NCBI RefSeq assembly: GCF_011745365.1 | Contig: NW_024468917.1 | Span: forward strand, 2,046,001-2,110,000 | Direction of reading: 5' to 3' | DNA from: Cryphonectria parasitica EP155 | Taxonomy: Eukaryota > Ascomycota > Sordariomycetes > Diaporthales > Cryphonectriaceae | DNA: 64,000 nucleotides | In this document: positions 55,893 through 64,000 of the stretch, in pieces | How positions within the stretch are numbered: the first letter of the stretch is position 1 | Layout of the letters: the number at the start of each line of letters is the position of its first letter | The notes under the pieces: model-generated | Databases searched by the model: none | The model's input: only the letters and a program-made list of their open reading frames with translations | What the model was told of the DNA's origin: nothing | Made by a program: the position numbers and the translations under genes

Positions 55893-58800
55893 ATGGCTAA
55901 CAACCACGCGCCGCCTATAGGCGAGGACGCATGGCTGAGCTTCATCGAGGAGGAGAGTCGCATCCAGGGGAGAGGCCTCAACGGCCGTGTCGAAATTATC
56001 GAGCGCTACAAACAGGCCATCAACGCCGAGTTTGGCAGCGTCAAGTTATGGACTGCCTACTGCGAGTACTTTTGGTCTCTGTACCTCGAGTGCTATTCGC
56101 GCAACACTAACAGCCAGGGCCTGTCTCACGAAGAAAGAATGGTCGCCCGCGATCTCTTCTCTCTCGATGCCGCCTTGAGCCTCTGGCAGCAAGGCTACGA
56201 GGCTACGCGGTACCGCCTGGGCGACAGCCATGAGCTGTGGAACAAGTGGATCTCTCTCGAGATGGAGCTGCTGTCGACATCGCGGACTAACGAAGGCCTG
56301 CGACGCATCACCCATCTCTTTCGAAACCGCCTCCTAACCCCGCACAAAACCTGGGAAGACACCTCCCAAATGTTTTCTACATTCCTGTCTGAGTACAACC
56401 GGCCCGCCTACGAGAGCACGATGCGAGAGATCACAACATCCGCCCGAGACGCCCGCAAGATCTGGGACGAACGGGAGGTGTTCGAGCTGAAGATTCTGAA
56501 CGCGCAGCACGAGGAGAAGACGGGAGAAGAGAAGGCCGCCATACTCGATTATCTGGACTGGGAGATGCGGCAGAACAAAAAGGGCGCGAGCATGCAGGGG
56601 CTGCTGGTGGAAATTTGTCTCGGCCTTTTTTCCCGTGCACTGACTGGCTTGTTCTCAAGGGAAGAAAGCGTCTGGACCGACTTTGTCGTCTGGGTGTCGT
56701 CTCTGCATACCGTTGTGAGCACAGGCCAGGCTAGCATCCCCGACCTGGGTCGCTTCCTACCGAACCTGCTCGACACCCTGCAGCGCGCCGTCTCCCACTG
56801 CCCATGGTCTGGTACGCTCTGGGCACGCTACATATTGGCTGCCGAGGAATCTGGCCTGTCTTACGATAATATCGAGCGCATCAAGCACGCTGCCACCGCC
56901 AGCGGTCAGCTCGACAGGGACGGCATGACTGGGGTGATTGACATGTATGCTGCCTGGTGCGGATTTCTGAAGCGTCGGGCTATGAACGCCAACGCGACGG
57001 ATGAGGATTCCGACGTTGCCGAGATAGGTTTGACAGCAGCCTTAGAGGACGTCGACATCTGGGGGCAGCGCCTCTACGGCAAGGATTACAAGGGCGACCC
57101 CAACTTTCGCCTGCAACGCATCCATCTTCAGTACCTCACCGAGACGGGGGGTGCTATCGAGGTTGCCCGCCAGTTCTGGAATGACCTGGCCAAGAAGGCC
57201 ATCTACGCAGACAGCTACAACTTCTGGCTGTCTTTCTACATGTGGGAGATGTCGATCTTCTCAACGTACAAGGGACGAAGTGTCAGGAGTCCGACGCCAG
57301 CCAACAAGGCCTCCAAGCAGCCGCATATACCTAGCCTGGCCACGAATGTGCTTGCTCGCGCTGTAAACCGGTCAACGATCGACTGGCCCGAGAAGGTGTA
57401 CGAGGTCTACCTGCAGCACTGCAACGATTATGAGCCACCAGAGACAGTGCGTCGCGCCAGCGATACCGTTCACAAGGGCACGAAGATGGTGGCGAAACGC
57501 AGACAGGAAGAGCAGGCAGCAGCCTATGAGGCGCAGATGGCACAGTACCAGGAGCAGAGCCAAGTAGCTGCCACCCAGGAGGCGACGCAGGACGGAGACG
57601 ATGCGTCTTCGAGGAAGAGAGTGCGCGACGACGACCCTGCCGAGGACGCCGAGGGATCTAGCAAGCGCGTCAAGTCGGAGGCGGCAGCCGAGCAGCTGCG
57701 TCAGAAGCGAGATCGGGAGAACACCTCGGTCTACGTGTCGAGTTTACCGAGTGACGCTACGAAGACCAAGGTTCGACAATACTTCCGCGACTACGGCCAC
57801 ATCAAGAATATCGACTACAAACACGAAGAAGACGGCAAGTCAGTCTTGTGTCTCATCGAGTTCGACACACCCGACCAAGCACAATCTGCACTCCTGAGGA
57901 ACGGAAAATATTTTGGTCAGACTCAGATCACGGTAGCCCCTGCCACGGGCGTTACCCTCTTCGTGACCAACTATCCCCCACATGCTGACGAGCGCTACAT
58001 CCGCAATTTGTTCAAGGGGTGTGGCGAGATCTTTTCGATACGGTGGCCAAGCCTCAAGTTCAACACACACCGGCGCTTCTGTTACGTCTCCTTCCGCAAC
58101 GCAGAGGCAGCCGCAAAAGCTACACAACTCGACGGCAAGGTATTGGAGGGCAAGTTCAAGCTGGGGGCCAAGATCTCTAACCCTGGCGCCAAAAAACAGC
58201 GTGAGGGTGCAATTGAGGAAGGCCGGGAGGTTCACGTCACTAGCGTGCCACAAGAAGCCACCGAGACCGATATCAAGGCCTTGTTTGAGAAATACGGAAA
58301 GGTGGAGCGTGTTCGCATACTCTCAGACATGGCTGGGAAAAGCCGAGGCAGCGCATTCGTCGCTTTCGAGACGAAGGAGCAGGCCGAGACTGCGATCCTG
58401 GAGCTGGACAAGATCAAGTTCCAAACCCAAATTCTGAATGTGGAGAAGTCTAAGCCAGTCAACTTCAAGCCCGTCTCGAGAACCGGCGCATTAGCATCGC
58501 CGTCTCCTGCCCCGAGCGGTTCGCTTGATGAGGAGGGTGATGAGGCTATGCCGGACCGTGAGGACGGCAAGGGCAGGTTAAACCAAGGCGACACGGGGCG
58601 GACATTTGCAATCATGGGCGTCCCCGATACGATGAACGATGCACGCGTGCGACTTCTAGTGGAGCCCCACGGACAGCTTTCGAAACTGACATTGCGACCA
58701 GACCACGGGGGTGCAATACTCGAGTTTGCTGACGCGGCAATGGCCGGCAAGGCTCAGCTGTCGCTAGATGGCTTGGAGGTTGAAGGGCGAAAGCTTAAGA

Positions 58801-59234
58801 CGGGATCTGTAGGCGCGCTGTTTCAGGAGAAGGGCGAGACACGGGTCGACCGTATCGACCAGAAACCGCCAGCATCCGCGGCGTCCTCGGGCAAGAAGAC
58901 CACCATGATGCCGCCACCTTCGACTATGATTCGGCGACCGATGCTGGGGGGCAAGACCAAAGGCAGGGGCGGCTTCACGGGCGTGATCAACAAGGCTAGC
59001 AAGTCCAGTGATGAGGTCAAAAAGGAGGGCGAAAGCTCTTCCTCTCATCCGGCCCCGAACGGCGCCGGACCTACCCAGCCTGTGAAGAAAAGTAACGCCG
59101 ATTTTAGGGCACTACTGCTCAACAACCGAAAGAAAGACGAAAAGAGCACGGGGTCCAAAGACACAGAGACTGATCAGGACAATGTGGTCCGGAAGGCAGC
59201 AACGGCTGAGAATGGTGCGGCCGCTGGAAACTGA
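55893..59234 (+). CDS. prp24: Prp24/SART3-type U4/U6 snRNP recycling factor (1113 aa)
   Basis: Intronless; ATG 55893 is the first in frame. The first 550 residues consist of HAT (half-a-TPR) helices (AWLSFIEEESR, LWTAYCEYFWSLYLE, IWDEREVFELKILNA, LWARYILAAEESGL, FWLSFYMWEMSIF), like human SART3 and unlike the short yeast Prp24. A charged nuclear-signal stretch (SSRKRVRDDDP, SSKRVKSE) follows. Four RRMs come next: about 609-685 (TSVYVSSLPSDATKTKVRQY), 688-763 (TLFVTNYPPHADERYIRNLF), 778-852 (REVHVTSVPQEATETDIKAL) and a divergent one at 904-975. The C-terminal NADFRALLLNNRK is the Lsm2-8-binding tail motif. The protein should anneal U6 to U4 snRNA during spliceosome recycling in the nucleus. 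Confidence 0.95.
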   Translation: MANNHAPPIGEDAWLSFIEEESRIQGRGLNGRVEIIERYKQAINAEFGSVKLWTAYCEYFWSLYLECYSRNTNSQGLSHEERMVARDLFSLDAALSLWQQGYEATRYRLGDSHELWNKWISLEMELLSTSRTNEGLRRITHLFRNRLLTPHKTWEDTSQMFSTFLSEYNRPAYESTMREITTSARDARKIWDEREVFELKILNAQHEEKTGEEKAAILDYLDWEMRQNKKGASMQGLLVEICLGLFSRALTGLFSREESVWTDFVVWVSSLHTVVSTGQASIPDLGRFLPNLLDTLQRAVSHCPWSGTLWARYILAAEESGLSYDNIERIKHAATASGQLDRDGMTGVIDMYAAWCGFLKRRAMNANATDEDSDVAEIGLTAALEDVDIWGQRLYGKDYKGDPNFRLQRIHLQYLTETGGAIEVARQFWNDLAKKAIYADSYNFWLSFYMWEMSIFSTYKGRSVRSPTPANKASKQPHIPSLATNVLARAVNRSTIDWPEKVYEVYLQHCNDYEPPETVRRASDTVHKGTKMVAKRRQEEQAAAYEAQMAQYQEQSQVAATQEATQDGDDASSRKRVRDDDPAEDAEGSSKRVKSEAAAEQLRQKRDRENTSVYVSSLPSDATKTKVRQYFRDYGHIKNIDYKHEEDGKSVLCLIEFDTPDQAQSALLRNGKYFGQTQITVAPATGVTLFVTNYPPHADERYIRNLFKGCGEIFSIRWPSLKFNTHRRFCYVSFRNAEAAAKATQLDGKVLEGKFKLGAKISNPGAKKQREGAIEEGREVHVTSVPQEATETDIKALFEKYGKVERVRILSDMAGKSRGSAFVAFETKEQAETAILELDKIKFQTQILNVEKSKPVNFKPVSRTGALASPSPAPSGSLDEEGDEAMPDREDGKGRLNQGDTGRTFAIMGVPDTMNDARVRLLVEPHGQLSKLTLRPDHGGAILEFADAAMAGKAQLSLDGLEVEGRKLKTGSVGALFQEKGETRVDRIDQKPPASAASSGKKTTMMPPPSTMIRRPMLGGKTKGRGGFTGVINKASKSSDEVKKEGESSSSHPAPNGAGPTQPVKKSNADFRALLLNNRKKDEKSTGSKDTETDQDNVVRKAATAENGAAAGN

Positions 59235-60846
59235 GTTGCATGGGAAATGCAAACTGGTGTTAATTTTGTGCATTGCTATGTATTATGCAACGTGGAATGA
59301 TTGGGTCCTGCATGCGAGCATTTGCGCTATTGAGTCGAGACTGGGTGGGAGTGGTGTGTACAGCTTTAATCGCGTGGCGGGGTTGAAGGGCAAGGCTGGC
59401 GAAATAGTGGTCCTATTGACTATACCCAGAATCTCGAGCAAAGTAAAAAAGAAATTTGGCATGTGTTTCGTCTTCCACACGAGTGCATGGCAGTGAATTG
59501 GCCGGAAAAGTTGGTGCTGGTTTGGTTGACTTCTGATCAGCGAAATCTTGTCGTAGAATATATGTTTTGGAAACTGCCTGCAGTTGTGACAGACTAGCAA
59601 ACTCAGTCTCACTCATGGTGCCGTTCGAACCAGCATACAACCAACCACCTTGGCCTGACGCTGTCTGGTTCCAACTCTACATTGCACATATATAGCTTTC
59701 AAGGATATGACCCATGGGACTTCCAAGGGTTGTAGCAGCAAGGGATTCCCTTGCTGTTTCTGGTGGGCCGTTTCGATCGGGATAAACGAAGGCCTGGTGT
59801 TTGTTATAGGAATTTCCTGTCTTGAGAACATCGAGTTGAGACAGAAGGGCACCATATTGAAGAAGAAGAAGGAAAAATGGCTTAATAGCATGGTATCAAG
59901 CTACATTTCCACCGCCTACTCCTAATGTTCCTGTAAATGTTTGATTTTGCCCTTTCGCAACGATGGCTGACATGAATCTTGTTTAGTAGTAGGTGAGATT
60001 TTCCTCAGCGCCATGGTACAGATGCTTTTACAGATGTCATATCACTTATACTGTAAGTGTGTAACGCTTTTTATTATGTATGCATTGATTGATTGCAGAG
60101 GAAATACCTGCTCGCAAGTTGTCCTGCAACGAGGAAGTTCTGAAAAATGCTTAGCCCCGATCACGAAGACTGTGGTCCACAGCAAACAAGATCGTCCAGT
60201 TTTGTCATCGAACTTTCCACCCCTTTTTCCTTCTTCTTATTCCCCCTTGGCTGTTGTCTAGGGGCAGTTCTGGCCTGCAACGAGTTCTTGGCTGCCCCAT
60301 CATCATCACCACATACAGGAGACTCGCTTAATATTCTACGTAATGACCGCGCCATCTAGAACCTCCTTGGCTGCTAGGACCCGGGAGGGATAGCACGTTC
60401 TCGCAGTAAACAGTCTCCACCAGGCCTCCCAGCCGACGTTTCAAATTAACGCTCGCTAAGGAGGATTGGGCGAGGTTTCAAAACACGCCAGCCAAATTGA
60501 TCATTTGGGAAAATAGAAGAAGAAGAAAAAAGGGTGATGATTCCACTTCTTGAATTTTCCGCCACTCGCACACGGTCTTCCAAATTGAACATGATGGAAA
60601 GGACTTGGGTGCGCCCCTGGAGGGGGAGCCTGGCACAATACAAGCAAGACCCCATCAACCAGAGACTTGGCCGTCAAATGGGGTCGAATCTGTTTAAATG
60701 GATTCTCATATAAGGTGAGTTTCCTCCTGCGAGAGGTAAGTATCTCTGAGAGGCCTACTTACTGCCTTGGTCTTACAATCTCAACCCCACATTCTTTTTT
60801 CTCTTCTTCTTCCTTGTTCGCCCAAAATCCAACGCATCCATTCATT
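59235..60846. other. Intergenic region, Prp24 to endoglucanase
   Basis: About 1.6 kb. No gene is seen. The part near 60740-60840 is pyrimidine-rich (TTTTTTCTCTTCTTCTTCC) with CAAC/CACA blocks, fitting the leader of the secreted endoglucanase. Confidence 0.5.
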
Positions 60847-62151
60847 ATGCGTGTTTCTACTTCCCTGCTCGCGGCTGGTTTCGCGGCCTCTGCTCTGGCG
60901 GCGCCTGGAGTCCAGCGCCGGAACTGCAAGAGCAAGTCTCCCAGCAGCTCCTCTTCCGATGTAAGCCTCCCGACTAGCTCAAGCGCTGCTGCCGTGATCG
61001 CCGCTTCCTCGAGTGCTGCTCCTGTTGCTGCCACCAGCAGCAGCAGTGCTGTCAGCTCTTCTTCTTCCTCTTCTGCTCCCGCCGTCGCCACCTCCAGCGC
61101 CTCGAGTGCCGCTGCCGCCGTCGCCGCCGCCAGCAGCAGCGTCAGCAGCAGCGTGGCCACCTCCTCTGCGGCCTCGACTAGCAGCAGCAGCAGCAGCAGC
61201 AGCTCCTCCAGCTCCAGCGGCTTCAAGTTCTTTGGCGCCAGCGAGTCTGGTGCTGAGTTTGGCACGGGCGACATCCCTGGTGTGTGGAACACAGACTACA
61301 TCTTCCCCAACACGTCTGCCATCCAGGTCCTCATCGACAATGGCATGAACATGTTCCGGATCCCCTTCCTCATGGAGCGCCTGGCCCAGGGCACCATGAC
61401 GGCCACGCTGGACGCCGACTACCTGGCCAACCTGACCAGCGTGGTCGAGTACATCACCGACGCCGGCAGCTACGCGGTGCTGGACCCGCACAACTACGCG
61501 CGGTACGACGACACCATCATCTCGTCCACGTCCGACTTCACGACCTTCTGGACCAACGTGGCCACCCAGTTCGCCGACAACGCCAACGTCGTCTTCGACT
61601 GCAACAACGAGCCCCACGACATGACCACCGACACCCAGACCGCCGACCTCATGCAGGCCTGCGTCTCGGCCATCCGCGCCGCCGGCGCCACCACCCAGTA
61701 CATCTTTGTCGAGGGCACCTCGTACACGGGCGCCTGGACCTGGACCACCTCGGGCAACAGCGAGTACATGGCCAACATCACCGACACCGTCGACGACCTG
61801 CTGGTCTACGAGATGCACCAGTACCTCGACAGCGACGGCTCCGGCACCTCGTCCACCTGCGTCAACACCACCATCGGCCAGAACCGCGTCGAGGCCGCCA
61901 CCAACTGGCTCAAGGAGAACGGCAAGATCGGCATCATTGGCGAGTTCGCCGGCGGTGCCAACGCCGACTGCGAGACGGCCGTCACCGGCATGCTCGACTA
62001 CCTCTCCGACAACAGCGACGTCTGGCTGGGTGCTTTGTGGTGGGGTGCTGGCCCCTGGTGGGGCAACACTTACATCTACGCTTTTGAGCCTCCTTCTGGT
62101 GTTGCCTATGTCGCCTACGAGAGCATCCTCTCCAAGTACTATCCTTCTTAA
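60847..62151 (+). CDS. Secreted GH5 endoglucanase with N-terminal Ser/Ala linker (434 aa)
   Basis: Endo-beta-1,4-glucanase of glycoside hydrolase family 5, probably subfamily 5. Residues 1-19 are a signal peptide ([19 protein letters not shown]), followed by a possible Lys-Arg-type pro-site (VQRRN). Residues 30-124 are almost only Ser and Ala. The catalytic barrel runs from about 126 to 434, with MFRIPF (Arg171), [10 protein letters not shown] (His215), FDCNNEPHD (acid/base Glu255), YEMHQYLD (His324) and IIGEFAGG (nucleophile Glu366). The classical cellulose-binding module that often precedes such a linker is missing: only the linker remains after the signal peptide. Codon use in the barrel is strongly C-ending, implying high expression. 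No intron. Confidence 0.93.
   Translation: MRVSTSLLAAGFAASALAAPGVQRRNCKSKSPSSSSSDVSLPTSSSAAAVIAASSSAAPVAATSSSSAVSSSSSSSAPAVATSSASSAAAAVAAASSSVSSSVATSSAASTSSSSSSSSSSSSSGFKFFGASESGAEFGTGDIPGVWNTDYIFPNTSAIQVLIDNGMNMFRIPFLMERLAQGTMTATLDADYLANLTSVVEYITDAGSYAVLDPHNYARYDDTIISSTSDFTTFWTNVATQFADNANVVFDCNNEPHDMTTDTQTADLMQACVSAIRAAGATTQYIFVEGTSYTGAWTWTTSGNSEYMANITDTVDDLLVYEMHQYLDSDGSGTSSTCVNTTIGQNRVEAATNWLKENGKIGIIGEFAGGANADCETAVTGMLDYLSDNSDVWLGALWWGAGPWWGNTYIYAFEPPSGVAYVAYESILSKYYPS
61184..61206 (+). repeat. AGC repeat in the endoglucanase linker
   Basis: About eight AGC codons in a row, encoding part of a serine run of the linker. Confidence 0.85.
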
Positions 62152-62570
62152 GAGAAGGGGGGTGTAGGTGGCAGCAGCAGCAGCAGCAGCATTCATCTCT
62201 GGGTCCCGGCACGATGTAGAGGTTATTTCAAGTTCATTCGTAAATATTGCCATTGCATTTTGTACGTAGCAATTTCAAGATAAATAGAAGCGCCTTGCGC
62301 TACATTCATCATCTAGTTTTTCTTCTCCATTTACGCTTTTTTTAATGTGTCGCAACGTGAGCATGTATTGTATAACTATATTCTGATTATAAAGTATTGA
62401 TTCTGCTGCAAAGGCTTGTTGACCTACTCAAGTGTCAAGCTTATTCGAGCACTGCGCAGAATTACAGCAATATTGGTTTCCGAGATTGTGTCTTTTTTTT
62501 TCTTCTTTTCCACTTTTACATTTTCCTGTCACAAAGGACATGCTCAAACTCATCCTCCCCTCAGCTGCTA
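62152..62570. other. Convergent intergenic region
   Basis: About 420 bases between the endoglucanase and the minus-strand SDR. A CAG repeat (62171-62190) lies just after the endoglucanase stop, and AT-rich sequence with AATAAA-like text follows. It should contain both terminators. Confidence 0.5.
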
Positions 62571-63404
62571 CTACTGAAAATTCACAAACGCCCCGCCGTC
62601 GACCAGGAGCTGCGCGCCCGTCACATACCCGCTCAGCTCCTCACAGGCCAAGAACACAGCCGGCCCCGCCAGGTCCCTCGTGTCCCCCGTCCTGCCCAGC
62701 GGTATCCTGCCCTCCATATACGTCCGCTTCGCCTCGTCCGCCAGGTCCTCGTCGTTGAGCTGCGTCCTGATCGTCCCGGGCAGCAGCGCGTTGCACCGCA
62801 CCCCGTACTTGCCCAGCGCCACCGCGGTGCTCTGCATCAGCGACAGGATGCCGGCCTTGGTCGGGGTGTAGTGCGTCTGGCCCCCGCCGCCGACGAGCGC
62901 GCTGATGGAGGAGATGCCGATGACGGAACCGCCGGGAGGGGACTGGTGCAGCGCCATCTGGCGCGCTGCCGCCTGCACCACGTAAAAGGCCCCGTCGAGG
63001 TTCGTCCGCACCGTGCGGCTGTACAGATCCGCTGGGAGGTCCAGGAACTCGGCGAACGTGCAGATGCCCGCGTTGCTCACGCAGACGTCCAGCCGCCCCG
63101 TCGAGAAGGTCTCGAGCGCGAAGGCCACGAGCTTGGTGCCTGTTTCTGGGTCCGTCACGTCTCCTGGGAGGTGGGCGAGGCTGCCCACGGCCTGCCCTGC
63201 CCCTGCTGCTGCGGCGGAGGACTTGAGCTGGTCGGCCTCTGCGAGGAGGGAGTCCAGGTGCGGCTTGTCTTTCTCTAGACCCAAGTGGTTCACGGCGACG
63301 TTGCAGCCCTGCCGGAGGAATTCGAGACATATGGCACGGCCTATGCCAGTCGTGCCGCCTGTGATGACGGCCGTTTTGCCGGCTAGGAGGTTTGTGGGTG
63401 CCAT
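62571..63404 (-). CDS. L-rhamnose-1-dehydrogenase-like short-chain dehydrogenase (277 aa)
   Basis: Classical SDR, intronless, ATG at 63404. The cofactor loop is TGGTTGIGRA (15-24), the NAG motif is VSNAGIC (109-115), and the catalytic residues are Ser166 (GISSISAL), Tyr179 and Lys183 (YTPTKAG). The block GISSISALVGG, then QTHYTPTKAGILSLMQST, RCNALLPGTI, YMEGRIPLGR, and the C-terminal GAQLLVDGGAFVN agree closely with fungal L-rhamnose-1-dehydrogenase (the RHA1/LRA1 type) as I remember it. That enzyme oxidises L-rhamnose to the lactone in the non-phosphorylated pathway. The other pathway genes (lactonase, dehydratase, aldolase) are not in the window but could lie beyond 64 kb. A generic oxidoreductase role remains possible. 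Confidence 0.88.
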   Translation of the reverse strand: MAPTNLLAGKTAVITGGTTGIGRAICLEFLRQGCNVAVNHLGLEKDKPHLDSLLAEADQLKSSAAAAGAGQAVGSLAHLPGDVTDPETGTKLVAFALETFSTGRLDVCVSNAGICTFAEFLDLPADLYSRTVRTNLDGAFYVVQAAARQMALHQSPPGGSVIGISSISALVGGGGQTHYTPTKAGILSLMQSTAVALGKYGVRCNALLPGTIRTQLNDEDLADEAKRTYMEGRIPLGRTGDTRDLAGPAVFLACEELSGYVTGAQLLVDGGAFVNFQ

Positions 63405-64000
63405 TTTTATTATTACAACACCCGTCTTGATCTATCAACTTGGAAACGCCGTCGTTGTCGTTTTCTTGAGTTCTGGCGCAGGTGGTGGTCAAGGGTTAAT
63501 TTGTCGTTTGTCTCACAACCGAGACAATGCACGTTGTGGCCTTGAATGTGGGGTCGAGAAATGGCACGAGGGACAGCTTGAGATGAGTACCAAGAAGATG
63601 TCAAGATGACCGAATATTGTCTTCAAGAAAATGGAAAATGGGCCGGAATATGGGTATCATGACCAGACAAAAGCACGGCTTGGAAGAGATATGACCTGGT
63701 CACATTTGTTATCAAGTACTCTCCCTACTTTCTCCGATGAGAGTTGTACAAGGAGGCTCATTCAACCCCTCGTCGATCAACAGCACCGATCGTGGGGAAC
63801 CCTGCAGCGGACTAGGGTCAAGGGCCTCCCTCGGTGGGTCCGACCTCGGGACATCTAACAGCGAGGCAACGTCCTTCCATCAGATCTCGCCAGACGCCCG
63901 CAGAGCGGATGGTTTTCTTAACGGCAGCACGTCTTCAACAATCAGCGTCTTGTGTTGGATCAAGAGGGCGAGGGCGAGGTGATCTTCCACTGCCAAGAAG
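63405..64000. other. Upstream region of the SDR and window end
   Basis: About 600 bases without a recognisable gene. It probably holds the promoter of the minus-strand rhamnose dehydrogenase. If a divergent pathway gene exists, it starts beyond the window. Confidence 0.45.

Noticed and set aside
58232..58750. Minus-strand frame within Prp24
   Set aside because: Antisense to RRM-coding sequence, Ser-rich, no motif.
61284..62087. Second plus-strand frame of 267 codons inside the endoglucanase
   Set aside because: His/Arg/Gln-rich shadow of the same GC-rich exon. The GH5 catalytic motifs lie in the other frame.
60979..62253. Minus-strand 424-codon frame opposite the endoglucanase
   Set aside because: It is open only because of the C-ending codon bias of the GH5 gene. 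The peptide is Gly/Val/Asp-rich nonsense with no family motif.
62641..63492. Alternative minus-strand frame overlapping the rhamnose dehydrogenase
   Set aside because: Arg/Gly-rich shadow. The SDR frame carries the full Ser-Tyr-Lys motif set.

Overview
The window is nuclear DNA of a filamentous ascomycete (Pezizomycotina, most likely a Sordariomycete). Genes are moderately dense and lie on both strands. Introns are short (about 50-240 bp) with fungal GT-AG signals, and some carry CTAAC-type branch sites. Fungal markers include a CFEM membrane protein, a GH5 secreted endoglucanase, Cpc-2/RACK1, Prp24, TAF8 and a 60-residue Cox9-type cytochrome oxidase subunit. I saw no tRNA, rRNA, CRISPR array or intact transposon. 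The exact species cannot be read from the sequence.

Layout. 1.7-3.5 kb: mitochondrial-type serine hydroxymethyltransferase. 4.4-6.1 kb: an unrecognised protein with a run of 39 prolines. 6.6-10.0 kb (minus): a 1162-residue fusion of an isochorismatase-like domain, an AlkB-type dioxygenase and a GST-like tail. 10-15 kb: mostly non-coding, with a broken sugar epimerase/dehydratase fragment at 13.2 kb. 15.2-18.2 kb (minus): a probable mitochondrial protein and a leucine-rich-repeat protein kinase. 19.1-20.2 kb: TAF8. 21.3-22.8 kb: cpc-2/RACK1, whose fourth intron carries a U24-type C/D snoRNA. 27.7-28.8 kb: CFEM protein. 29.5-30.3 kb (minus): microbial-type PARG-like protein. 31.6-32.4 kb (minus): small unrecognised multi-exon gene. 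35.7-37.7 kb: a divergent pair, mitochondrial ribosomal protein uL22m and cytochrome oxidase subunit Cox9. 39-41 kb: two adjacent coding remnants that change reading frame, one resembling a RAD51/XRCC2-type recombinase. 43.2-44.8 kb: HAD hydrolase of the CECR5 type. 48.8-50.8 kb: C2H2 zinc-finger regulator. 51.9-52.3 kb: small orphan gene. 55.9-59.2 kb: Prp24/SART3-type U6 snRNP recycling factor. 60.8-62.2 kb: GH5 endoglucanase. 62.6-63.4 kb (minus): L-rhamnose-1-dehydrogenase-like SDR.

Most genes are unrelated housekeeping neighbours and not a pathway cluster. Links that can be argued are the divergent uL22m/Cox9 pair (both mitochondrial) and the convergent GH5/rhamnose-dehydrogenase pair (plant cell-wall sugar use). 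The most striking items are the intronic U24 snoRNA in the same host gene as in yeast, the isochorismatase-AlkB-GST fusion, the LRR kinase, the polyproline gene, and the decayed recombinase region. Long intergenic stretches are rich in C/G homopolymers of 10-17 bases.
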